The notes beneath the pieces are model-generated. The model was not told the origin of the DNA. It saw nothing but the letters and a program-made list of their open reading frames with translations, and did not search any database. DNA of 64,000 nt, from assembly GCA_014526335.1 (NCBI GenBank), contig JACTAT010000282.1, forward strand, positions 525,335 through 589,334. Direction: 5' to 3'. Position numbers and translations under genes: made by a program. This DNA is from Chrysaora quinquecirrha. Its lineage: Eukaryota > Cnidaria > Scyphozoa > Semaeostomeae > Pelagiidae. Below are positions 35,768 to 44,001 of this stretch, one piece after another. Every line of letters begins with the position of its first letter. Position 1 is the stretch's first letter.

Positions 35768-36869
35768 CTGAATTTTGAGTAATCACAGCAAAACAGAAGG
35801 TCAGAAATTCTGTTATAAACAGTACGGGAGGGTTGTAAATTTACATAAAACAGTCTGCATTATGTTGTCTCGAGACGAATCTAACTATAAACTGAAAACT
35901 TTTCATCAAAGCTCATAAACTGACTCCACTGTTTAGCAGTGAATTATTACGAAATTCAGAAAATGAAACGAATTATGCAGGCATGATGTACTTGCTTTCA
36001 AGTGTTGTTGATCTTCACAACAGAGAACGGAAGAATGCTAAAGTAAGCATAATTGGCATTGTTATTTGATGGACTTCGAAATTGAATAAGGAGCAACCAA
36101 GCGGGATGCCAAGTTCTACAGTTCTCCACACAGTTCTCCACACAGTTCTCCATCTTCAAATGTAAATATCTCCTCGTTGCTTGAAAGACTGCACTTGTAA
36201 CTTTGTAATTCTGTATTATTTCATGTGTACTTTAAGATTTCCAACAGAGTTCGACTGCCAATGCATGGCAAAGTATATTTCTCACAGTTCTCCACCTGTT
36301 TTTAAAGATAGGTTTTCACCAGCTGTATTGTTTACTTACTACAGAGAGTGGAGAACTGTCAGAAAACGAACTCAGAAGGAATGACAAAAAGGGAAAATTA
36401 TTTTATAACATGAAATACCCCCAGAAATGTATTGTCGGATAGCGAGAAGTATGGGAAAATTATTTGGACTTGAGTTATTCCACTTTTATGCGGTAGAAAA
36501 TGATGGAGAACTGTCAGTTTCTTAGATGTCAAGCTCTCTCCTCCGCAGCGGCAGACGCATCCCTTGAATCGTGGTCTACAGAACAGTTCTAAAGATGCAT
36601 TTGAATGATAAAGGTATTGCTTCTGCAGCTGAAAAATGTGTACCGTTGCCTCTTATGATTTTGCGATGTTGGAAAGTGAATTACGGCCTTTTTCAAATAT
36701 TCCTTCACTTTTCAATGAATTTTCACATTTTGCAAAATTTTGCCCCTGACCCTCCAAAGCCCCCCAAAATATAAAGTCATTCCTCCTATTTACAATAAAC
36801 ATCACTTGAGCCTTTTGAGTCTTTCCATTCTTGAGAAAAACACAATTTTAGATTTCTGCTCTTGCTCAG
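35768..36869. other. Intergenic stretch with a cluster of CAGTTCTCC motifs, no recognised gene
   Basis: The 9-mer cagttctcc occurs at 36119, 36131, 36143 and 36285, and its complement at 36350 and 36505. The first three are spaced 12 bp apart, forming a short tandem repeat. No open frame in this stretch resembles a known protein. Confidence 0.4.
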
Positions 36870-37101
36870 ACAATCCTCATCAAAAATATTGGGGACAGTA
36901 TATTATAAGTATGTTTTACCTTAAAAACCCCGTCCCATTACAACATATTTGGGTAACAAGACCCCCCTCCCCCCCGAATCAATGTTGGGACCACTGTCAA
37001 CATCGATTTCACCAACATTGAGTCGGGGGGGGGGGTATGCGTCTTTAGAGCGAGAATTTTACAAAAGTTCGAAGTGTCCCAGCCTTTTTGGCAAGTATTG
37101 T
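36870..37101. mobile_element. MITE-like element with G/C-rich hairpin, copy 2
   Basis: Same orientation as copy 1 and highly similar over the whole length, including the C-run/G-run hairpin arms, which are slightly shortened on the G side. The right terminal repeat is more diverged (tttttggcaagtattgt). Confidence 0.6.
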
Positions 37102-37195
37102 AGCAGTCTCAGATCCAGTACTAGAAATTCCAAAAGTTTTTGACTTTCCGAGTACTGCATTTCTTATAAACCACTTCCTTAAAGACAAAATGCGT

Positions 37196-37470
37196 GTACT
37201 GTGGTGGATTATTTTGCTCTACTGTGGTGGATAAGCTCTACAGTGGTGAGGTATTATGCTCTACTGTGGTGGTATACTTTGCGTACTTTGGTAGATAAGC
37301 TCTACTATAGTGGGTTATTATGCTCTACTGTGGTAATATTTTTTGGCTACTGTGGGGGATAAGAAATCATAACAAAATCTTTTGATTAAGGGAGAAAAAC
37401 AACCAAATCCCCCACTGTACGCAAAAAGTACCACCACAGTAGAGCATAATAACCCACCGCAGTAGGCCAT
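37196..37470. repeat. ctctactgtggtgg tandem repeat with an inverted arm
   Basis: From 37196 to about 37360, degenerate units of gctctactgtggtgg(ata/tta) run in the forward sense. From about 37405 to 37465 the complementary sense appears (cccccactgtacgc, accaccacagtagagcataataaccc). The block is therefore partly palindromic with a spacer of about 45 bp and could fold into a long imperfect hairpin. Confidence 0.6.
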
Positions 37471-37690
37471 TTTCTTGCAACTGCTTGGTAGCGATTCCAA
37501 CTTTGCTTTCGACTTAGTTCCTTTCGCTTTGCCTTTACCGCCTCCAGACATCATGTGTTCTTATGCTAAGATATTGAGTTTAATCATGGTTAAAATCCAT
37601 AAAGATAATGGAAAGTATTTATAAGTAAGGTAATATAGTATAAAGAAGTAGTACATAGCCACGGAGTTTTTAAGTAAACAGGCCGCTTTT
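37466..37690 (-). repeat. Tandem duplication unit A carrying a histone H2A-like gene start
   Basis: This 225-bp block is repeated at 37691-37905. Read on the minus strand, a TATAAATA box (37616-37623) lies 62 bp upstream of an ATG pair (37551-37554). The ATG opens a frame beginning MMSGGGKGKAKGTKSKAK, which resembles the N-terminal tail of histone H2A. After this the frame runs into unrelated repeat sequence, so only the promoter, leader and about 17 codons of a histone gene seem present. Confidence 0.5.
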
Positions 37691-37769
37691 GCCATTTTCT
37701 TGCAACTGCTTGATATCGAGTTTTCGATTTGCTCCCTTTGGCCTTACCTTTACCGCGACCAGACCTCAT
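37590..37769 (-). pseudogene. Truncated histone H2A-like 5' fragment (unit B)
   Basis: The first 17 codons match the basic N-terminal tail pattern of invertebrate H2A (SGRGKGKAKG, then SKSKTR). The expected histone-fold sequence (AGLQFPVGR) does not follow, so the gene is cut at the tail. The rest is read-through of the neighbouring repeat unit. The upstream TATA box at a constant distance supports an origin from a real histone gene promoter. Assignment rests on a short tail and is tentative. Confidence 0.4.
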
Positions 37770-37905
37770 GTGTTCTTATGCTAACATATTGAGTTTAATC
37801 GTAGTTCAAATCAATAGAGATAAAAGAAAGTATTTATAAGTAAGGTAATATAGTATAAAGAAGTAGTACATAGCCACAGAGTTTTTAAGTAATCAGGCCG
37901 CTTAC
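37691..37905 (-). repeat. Tandem duplication unit B carrying a second H2A-like gene start
   Basis: Same layout as unit A. The TATA box is at 37831-37838 (minus) and the ATG at 37767-37769, again 62 bp apart. The frame starts MRSGRGKGKAKGSKSKTR, closer to an H2A tail (SGRGK) than unit A, then diverges at YQAVARKW. It stays open for 59 codons into unit A and stops near 37590. Confidence 0.5.
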
Positions 37906-38009
37906 TGAATACGGTGGACTGGTGACGAGGTGAACAAGTATTATTCTTTACGCACATGTAGACGTCTTTGCGCGCGCATTTCTCGGCACATTTGTTGCTG
38001 CCAAATTCA
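37906..38009. other. Spacer between the H2A-like repeat and the 96-bp satellite
   Basis: More GC-rich than its surroundings, with a gcgcgcgc-like stretch near 37970. No gene recognised. Confidence 0.3.
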
Positions 38010-39436
38010 AACATTCTTACTTAGTCATTGCCATTTGCAGTCAAGAAGTCTTTACTATTTTTAACATTTTTGCCGAGATGAAGAGAACACTTATTTTATT
38101 CAAGAAATTCTTATACATAGTCATTGCCATTTCCAGTGAAGAAGTCTTTACTATTTTGAACATTTTTGCCAAGATGAAGAGAACACTTATTTTATTCAAG
38201 AAACATTCTTACTTAGTTATTGCCATTTGCAGTCAAGAAGTCTTTAGTATTTTGAACATTTTTGCCGAGATCAAGAGAACACTTATTTCATTCAAGAAAC
38301 ATTCTTACTTAGTCATTGCCATTTGCAGTGAAGAAGTCTTTACTATTTTGAACATTTTTGCCGAGATGAAGAGAACACTTATTTTATTCAAGCAACATTC
38401 TTACTTAGTTATTGCCATTTGCAGTCAAGAAGTCTTTACTATTTTGAACATTTTTGCCGAGATAAAAAAGAACACTTATTTTATTCAAGAAACATTCTTA
38501 CTTAGTCATTGCCAATTGCAGTGAAGAAGTCTTTACTATTTTGAACATTTTTGCCGAGATCAAGAGAACACTTGTTTTATTCAAGAAACATTCTTACTTA
38601 GTCATTGCCATTTGCAGTGAAGAAGTCTTTACTATTTTGAAAATTTTTGCCGAGATCAAGAGAACACTTATTTTATTCAAGAAACATTCTTACTTAGTCA
38701 TTGCCATTTGCAGTGAAGAAGTCTTTACTATTTTGAACATTTTTGCCGAGATCAAGAGAACACTTATTTTATTCAAGAAACATTCTTACTTAGTCATTGC
38801 CATTTGCAGTGAAGAAGTCTTTACTATTTTGAACATTTTTCCCAAGATCAAGAGAACACTTATTTTATTCAAGAAACATTCTTACTTAGTCATTGCCATT
38901 TGCAGTGAAGAAGTCTTTACTATTTTGAACATTTTTGCCGAGATCAAGAGAACACTTATTTTATTCAAGAAACATTCTTACATAGTCATTGCCATTTGCA
39001 GTGAAGAAGTCTTTACTATTTTGAACATTTTTGCTGAGATCAAAAGAACACTTATTTTATTCAAGGAACATTTTTACTTAGTCATTGCCATTTGCAGTGA
39101 AGAAGTCTTTCCTATTTTGAACATTTTTTCCGAGATCAAAAGAACACTTATTTTATTCAAGAAACATTCTTACTTAGAAATTGCCATTTGCAGTCAAGAA
39201 GTCTTTAGTATTTTGAACATTTTTGCCGAGATAAAAAAGAACACTTATTTTATTCAAGAAACATTCTTACTTAGTTATTGCCATTTGCAGTGAAGAAGTC
39301 TTTACTATTTTGAACATTTTTGCCGAGATAAAAAAGAACACTTATTTTATTCAAGAAACATTCTTACTTAGTCATTGCCATTTGCAGTCAAGAAGTCTTT
39401 ACTATTTTGAACATTTTTGCCGAGATAAAAAGAACA
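38010..39436. repeat. 96-bp satellite, left block (about 15 units)
   Basis: The marker tgccgagat recurs exactly every 96 bp (for example 38071, 38167, 38263). Units are highly similar. Because 96 is a multiple of three, long frames such as 38078-38524 and 38541-39293 stay open with a 32-residue repeat (about NIFAEIKRTLILFKKHSYLV per 20 residues). They are broken only where an extra A occurs. I regard these as a by-product of the period. The block is interrupted at 39437 by a PLE and resumes at 43990. Confidence 0.9.
39425..39436. repeat. Target-site duplication of the PLE, left copy
   Basis: ataaaaagaaca directly before the element. The same 12 bp follow the element at 43990-44001 and match the uninterrupted satellite unit. 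Confidence 0.85.
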
Positions 39437-39882
39437 AATATAGTAAGGCAGAAACACCGCGGCGCAAGACACAAAAGACAACTAGGTTTTTTAGTTTGCT
39501 AATATTTCGCCCTGCCAAGCAGGGCTTCTTCAGAGTTTGATCGAATACAAAATGTTTAACAGTATATACAGGCAATTATTTTGAATTATGGTTGGTGAGA
39601 TCTGATTGGTGGTATGTTTGATGCTTCGCAGTGGCAAGGTGTGGGATGAAGATGTGCATGTTTTGGTAATGAGGATATAAATAATCATAATAATCATAAT
39701 GGTGAAATGTTAATAAAATGGATAATTATAAAATATTGTTATGTTAAGGAGAAAAAAATTTTTTTTATATCCTTAATTGTTATAATAGTTATAAGTGTAA
39801 AGATAGTGAGGTAGTGGAAAGACAGGCGGCAAAGAGGACAAGGTTAGAATGGGTTAGCGGTCAGTGGTCCTGTTAAGTCCGT
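39437..39882 (-). repeat. PLE pseudo-LTR, 3' copy
   Basis: Contains the last eight or so codons and the stop of the GIY-YIG frame plus the 3' untranslated region. It matches 43546-43986 apart from a longer T run near 39760 and isolated substitutions. Confidence 0.85.
39505..39533 (-). ncRNA. Hammerhead-ribozyme-like core in the 3' pseudo-LTR
   Basis: Read on the minus strand: CTGAAGA (fits CUGANGA), then a perfect 6-bp stem GCCCTG/CAGGGC with a 5-nt loop, then GAAA. This is the conserved order CUGANGA, stem II, GAAA. Hammerhead motifs are known in PLE pseudo-LTRs. Stem III (TTAG/CTAA) and the cleavage-site UH are not convincing here, so activity is uncertain. Confidence 0.4.
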
Positions 39883-40264
39883 GAGGTGCCAGAGTGTTAG
39901 CTAGGCCAATGAAGTACTGTTCTTTGGCTCTTCTAACACTCTCTCGTTTGTTGTGTAGTTGTAGTATCGGTAAAATTTGTAGATCGTCAACTGTGTGTTC
40001 GGGTTTACAGAAGTGATCTGCAACCCCGGATTTGTCATGTTTTTTGTTGATAATGTCCCTACGGTGCTCGTTGAGTCGGTCTCGTAGTCGTCTTCCTGTC
40101 TGTCCGATGTACTGGCAGTTATTGTCCCTGTTCTGTAGGCACCGCAGGCATTGTATAACGTAAATTACGTTAGTTGAGTTGCAGTCCAGTCGCTGTTTGA
40201 TGTTAAATGTTTTGTCTGTGTTAGTGAATGTAACAGTTGTTGCCCGTCCAGTATGTGTGTACAT
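39854..40264 (-). CDS. GIY-YIG endonuclease domain of the PLE, displaced by a frameshift
   Basis: 136 codons in the next frame, overlapping the end of the RT frame by 100 nt. Residues 33-35 give the first motif (VIY) and 52-54 the second (YIG), followed by RRLRDRLNEHRRDI, which carries the conserved Arg and His. HFCKPEHT and the Glu in RAKEQYF complete the usual layout. In typical PLEs this domain is fused to the RT, and it cuts the target. The alignment of motifs puts the frame change near 40250-40260. It is either a one-base indel, a sequencing error, or true frameshifting. Confidence 0.85.
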   Translation of the reverse strand: MYTHTGRATTVTFTNTDKTFNIKQRLDCNSTNVIYVIQCLRCLQNRDNNCQYIGQTGRRLRDRLNEHRRDIINKKHDKSGVADHFCKPEHTVDDLQILPILQLHNKRESVRRAKEQYFIGLANTLAPHGLNRTTDR

Positions 40265-43200
40265 GTGTTGCAGTGGCGTTTAGACGAGCACTTGTGTACG
40301 CCCTGGGAATCGTTGGTGACGTCATTTTTTATTTTAGCACGTACCAGATGATCCCTAAGGCTTTTCGTCCTTCTGTAGCTTAGTACCGGTGGTTGGGGGA
40401 AAGCTTCTTTGCAGTCGTCAGAGTTCTGTAGTATGCTGTAGTGTTTAGTAAGTATTTGACCCAATTGAGGTAACCCTGGGTGGTAGGTTACCACAAAAGG
40501 AGTCCTGTTGTTCTGTCGCTTGTTCTTTGTCTTTAAGCTGTCTTGTCTTGTGATCAGAGAAGCTTTCCGTATTTCGTTACGTACATGTTTACGTCTGTAG
40601 CCTCTGTTCGTAAGGTATGTAAGCAGTTCAGTTGTTCGTTTAGTAAAGGTCGTGTTATCTGAACAGATGCGTCGTAGGCGTAAAGCGAGACTGTATGGTA
40701 TGGAATTTTTTGTGTGTTTGGGATGGGCAGAAGAGTGGAGAAGATATTGATGGGTGTCAGTAGGTTTGATGTAGAGGTCTGTGGAAATGCTGTGGTCTGT
40801 GTTGAGTGTGATAGTGACATCTAGGAAATGGGTTGAGGTGGAGGAGATGTCGCTAGTGAATTTGATAGTGGGATGAATGTTGTTGAGATTGTCAATAAAG
40901 TCCGTAAGTCTGTCTTGTCCGTGCGTCCAAATCAAAAAAATATCGTCAATGTAGCGCCACCAGACAAGGGGTTTGAATGGTGCGCTGTCAAGGGCCCTAG
41001 TTTCAAGAGCCCCCATAAACAGATTTGCATATGGGGGTGCCATTCTAGTGCCCATAGCCGTTCCGTGTTTCTGTAAGAAAAAGTGTCCGTCAAACTCAAA
41101 ATTATTGTTCTTAAGTATTATGTCGATCAAGTCACATACTGTTTCTGTAGGTGGGTTAAGTTTGGAGCGTTTGTTGAGATGTGACCTGGCAGCCTCAATG
41201 CCTTCAGCATGAGGAATGTTAGTGTAAAGAGAAGAGACATCAAGAGTGACAAGAAGAGAGTCCTTAGGAAGATTGCCGAGTGTGGAAAGCTTGTTGAGAA
41301 AGTGGGTGGTGTCTTTGATGTAAGATGGAAGTTTGAAGACCAGTGGATTAAGAATATGGCTGACGTATTCAGAGATGTGTTCTGTGGGATGGCCATTAGC
41401 TGAGACAATGGGTCTGCCAGGAGGGTTCTGTCTGTTTTTGTGGATTTTGGGAAGTGTGTAGAATCTGGAGCAGCGTGGTTGGTGTGGAAGAAGGTAGCTG
41501 TAGGTGTCTTTAGTTATGTATTCGTTCTGTTTCATCTGTTGCAAGTATTGTGTAACTGTTCTGGTGACTTTGTTTGTCATGTCCTTGTCAAGTTTTTCGT
41601 AAAAGTTGGTGTCGTTCAGCTGTCTGTTGCACTCGTCGATGTAAAACTGTTTGTCCATCACTACTGTACCAGACCCTTTGTCAGCGGGTTTGATGACAAT
41701 GTCAGTACGTTTAGTCAACTGTGTAAGGGCTGTGCGTTCTGTTTTAGTAAGATTGTCAGATAGTTTTGTAGGCGTAATTTTGTCGATGTCGCGTTCTATA
41801 TTGTTAATGTAAAAGTCCAGTGCTGGGTCAAGGTTACGTGGTGGCGTCCAGTTGCTGGGTTTCCTGTATTCGTGTGTCTGCTCGTCATCGTCCTTGTCAG
41901 GTCGGTCACTGTCTGTTTTATGTCTGAAGTAATGTTTAAGTCTCAGTCTGCGTTCAAATTCGGTAAGGTCAGCGTTAAGTTCGTTCCAGTCTATGCGCTG
42001 TGGTGTGGGGCAAAAGTTAAGTCCTCGTGACAGTAGAGAGTATTCGTCTTTGTTGATGTTGGCCGTCGAAAGGTTAACAACTGTTTCTGTCTCAAGGTGT
42101 TTAGGTTTCCGTCTTACGTTTCTGGTCGTAGTAGTGTTAGTATTGTCCATGTTTGATTGTTTGTCAGCGTCATGTTGTTGCTGTTGTAGTGGTTGCTGGT
42201 GTTCCTGTTGCCGTTCCGTTTGTTCTTGTATTGTAGCTGTAGGGTTATTGGAGGAAAATGTTAGAGTATGGTTATTATTGGGGTTATTATTGCTATTATT
42301 AGTATTTAAGGCGTTAGTCTTATCTTGGTTACTGTTTCGTCTGTTGTTGTTGTTGTTTTTGTTACCGTGGTTGCTGTTCTGTAGAGTGTCAGTACTGTTT
42401 GTAGCGTCCGTAGTTCCTGTTCTGTTGGTGTTGAAATTACGACTGTTATTTTTGTTAGAGGAAGTTAGATTGAAGTTAGTTTTAGTTACTTGATTAAAAT
42501 AAACAGGGCGAAATTTATTATAAGTAAAATTAAACGAATACGGCTGATAAAAATTGTTGATTTTGGGATTTTGTTTAAATTGGAAATTATGGCGATATCG
42601 TGGTGCTGGTCTGTGGATATGCAGGTTCTGTGAGTAAATGTGGGAGTGATGAAAATTGCGATCATAATATTTACAGACATTGTTTTGATTAAATGAGTAA
42701 GGGTTGTAAGAATCAAGGAAAGGAATATTTACACAATTGAGCGGTGAGTCCCTCTTTAATTTATGTTGTCTTCTTGATTGTAGCTTGTAATCCAAATTGT
42801 TGCAGGAAAAGGAAATCACTTGTTGAAGTTGAATCAATAAATCTTTTGTGCATGATTCAGATAACTTGAGCCATAGATTGTTGATTGAGTTTTGGGTTGA
42901 ATAAATCGAGTGTTGATGGTGCTGTATTAGTAAACTCATTTGAGACTTTGCAAAAATCAGATTGTTTTGATGCCATAGATTTACAGAATTTCGGTTGAGA
43001 TCAGCATTTGGATTCGATTTTGGAATCAGTCCTTTCGGAATGGATCGTTGTGAATTATACATAAGTAGAAGATCAAGATGGTGTTGGTGCTTGATTAATT
43101 TTAGGTGTTCGTGTTTGATTTTATTGAAATTAGTTCTTTGATTTTGATTTAAAAGATTGCATATCGATGTAGGACCAGGGTTCGTTTCAATATCCATACA

Positions 43201-43395
43201 AATCAAGGAATAAGTGGCGAATGAATAAGTTGTGAAAAATAGGATCATATAAAAAATAACGGTTGAATTTCTTGAGTATATGGACGATGACTTTGTTGAT
43301 CTTTCGTAATTTTTTGAATCAGAAGGAATATATACATTTTGATTAAGATTAAATGTTCCAATTATTTGTCTCCATTGCATTAAATCATTCCCCAT
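40165..43395 (-). CDS. PLE reverse transcriptase protein (1076 aa) with a 2A-like N-terminal motif
   Basis: Starts MGNDLMQW. Residues 46-66 are hydrophobic and lead into DIETNPGP at 68-75, which fits the 2A ribosome-skipping consensus DxExNPGP. Residues 310-425 are Asn/Gln-rich low complexity. From 437 the PLE core begins: NLSTANINKDEYSLLSRGLNF, KPADKGSGTVVM (569-580), LPKIHK (648-653), TLDVSSLYTNIP (717-728, motif A), GTAMGTRMAPPYA (778-790), YIDDIF (815-820, catalytic Asp pair) and FLDVTI (857-862). The end has a CSSKRHCNTCTH Cys/His cluster (1036-1047), after which the frame is displaced from the GIY-YIG reading. It copies element RNA into DNA at the target. The frame is otherwise open over 3.2 kb, so this copy is young. 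Confidence 0.9.
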   Translation of the reverse strand: MGNDLMQWRQIIGTFNLNQNVYIPSDSKNYERSTKSSSIYSRNSTVIFYMILFFTTYSFATYSLICMDIETNPGPTSICNLLNQNQRTNFNKIKHEHLKLIKHQHHLDLLLMYNSQRSIPKGLIPKSNPNADLNRNSVNLWHQNNLIFAKSQMSLLIQHHQHSIYSTQNSINNLWLKLSESCTKDLLIQLQQVISFSCNNLDYKLQSRRQHKLKRDSPLNCVNIPFLDSYNPYSFNQNNVCKYYDRNFHHSHIYSQNLHIHRPAPRYRHNFQFKQNPKINNFYQPYSFNFTYNKFRPVYFNQVTKTNFNLTSSNKNNSRNFNTNRTGTTDATNSTDTLQNSNHGNKNNNNNRRNSNQDKTNALNTNNSNNNPNNNHTLTFSSNNPTATIQEQTERQQEHQQPLQQQQHDADKQSNMDNTNTTTTRNVRRKPKHLETETVVNLSTANINKDEYSLLSRGLNFCPTPQRIDWNELNADLTEFERRLRLKHYFRHKTDSDRPDKDDDEQTHEYRKPSNWTPPRNLDPALDFYINNIERDIDKITPTKLSDNLTKTERTALTQLTKRTDIVIKPADKGSGTVVMDKQFYIDECNRQLNDTNFYEKLDKDMTNKVTRTVTQYLQQMKQNEYITKDTYSYLLPHQPRCSRFYTLPKIHKNRQNPPGRPIVSANGHPTEHISEYVSHILNPLVFKLPSYIKDTTHFLNKLSTLGNLPKDSLLVTLDVSSLYTNIPHAEGIEAARSHLNKRSKLNPPTETVCDLIDIILKNNNFEFDGHFFLQKHGTAMGTRMAPPYANLFMGALETRALDSAPFKPLVWWRYIDDIFLIWTHGQDRLTDFIDNLNNIHPTIKFTSDISSTSTHFLDVTITLNTDHSISTDLYIKPTDTHQYLLHSSAHPKHTKNSIPYSLALRLRRICSDNTTFTKRTTELLTYLTNRGYRRKHVRNEIRKASLITRQDSLKTKNKRQNNRTPFVVTYHPGLPQLGQILTKHYSILQNSDDCKEAFPQPPVLSYRRTKSLRDHLVRAKIKNDVTNDSQGVHKCSSKRHCNTCTHILDGQQLLHSLTQTKHLTSNSDWTATQLT
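43171..43194 (-). other. 2A-like ribosome-skipping motif
   Basis: Encodes DIETNPGP after a hydrophobic stretch. Functional 2A peptides release the upstream peptide between the final Gly and Pro. Here that would free a 74-residue leader from the RT. 2A-like sequences are known in several non-LTR elements; activity here is inferred from the motif only. Confidence 0.7.
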
Positions 43396-43545
43396 AGTGT
43401 CGATTGTATACCAGTGAAGCTATGTACCTTAAGGAAGTTGCACTTGTGGCCTAAGTTAGACAAAATAACAGAAAAAAGAAGAAAAGACCACTTAGCTTAC
43501 TGCTTGCTTTCAGCTAGAGAGCTTCTTGCGGCGAAGAGTTGAATA
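43396..43545 (-). promoter_or_regulatory. 5' untranslated region of the PLE
   Basis: Lies between the pseudo-LTR and the RT start codon. It includes a short imperfect inverted arrangement (cagctagagagcttcttgcgg) near 43511-43532. No TATA box is obvious. A leader role is inferred from position. Confidence 0.4.
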
Positions 43546-43986
43546 AATATAGTAAGGCAGAAACACCGCGGCGCAAGACACAAAAGACAACTAGGTTTTT
43601 TAGTTTGCTAATATTTCGCCCTGCCAAGCAGGGCTTCTTCAGAGTTTGATCGAATACAAAATGTTTAACAGTATATACAGGCAATTATTTTGAATTATGG
43701 TTGGTGAGATCTGATTGGTGGTATGTTTAATGCTTCGCAGTGGCAAGGTGTGGGATGAAGATGTGCATGTTTTGGTAATGAGGATATAAATAATCATAAT
43801 AATCATAATGGTGAAATGTTAATAAAATGGATAATTATAAAATATTGTTATGTTAAGGAGAAAAAAATTAATATCCTTAATTATTATAATAGTTATAAGT
43901 GTAAAGATAGTGAGGTAGTGGAAAGACAGGCGGCAAAGAGGACAAGGTTAGAATGGGTTAGCGGTCAGTGGTCCTGTTAAGTCCGT
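43546..43986 (-). repeat. PLE pseudo-LTR, 5' copy (truncated upstream tandem copy)
   Basis: Repeats the 3' end of the element directly upstream of the coding copy. Three extra bases (cct, 43987-43989) separate it from the target duplication. In other PLEs this position supplies promoter activity; here that is inference. Confidence 0.85.
43614..43642 (-). ncRNA. Hammerhead-ribozyme-like core in the 5' pseudo-LTR
   Basis: Identical to the motif at 39505-39533, including stem II and its loop. Its presence in both pseudo-LTRs is as expected for a duplicated 3' end. Confidence 0.4.
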
Positions 43987-43989
43987 CCT

Positions 43990-44001
43990 ATAAAAAGAAC
44001 A
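43990..44001. repeat. Target-site duplication of the PLE, right copy
   Basis: ataaaaagaaca directly after the element, continuing into the satellite unit in phase. Confidence 0.85.

Larger units (their letters stand above)
39437..43989 (-). mobile_element. Penelope-like element with RT and GIY-YIG endonuclease, inserted in the satellite
   Basis: A 4553-bp insertion flanked by a 12-bp target-site duplication, ataaaaagaaca, at 39425-39436 and 43990-44001. It is bounded by direct repeats of about 445 bp (pseudo-LTRs) and encodes a long RT protein followed by a GIY-YIG frame. The right repeat is a 5'-truncated extra copy of the element's 3' end placed upstream of the full copy, the usual tandem arrangement of PLEs. 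The two repeats differ at only a few positions, so the insertion is recent. It is distinct in sequence from the array element. Confidence 0.9.

Noticed and set aside
41993..42493. 166-codon plus-strand frame rich in Cys, Leu and Val
   Set aside because: Antisense of the Asn/Gln-rich part of the PLE protein, a composition effect.
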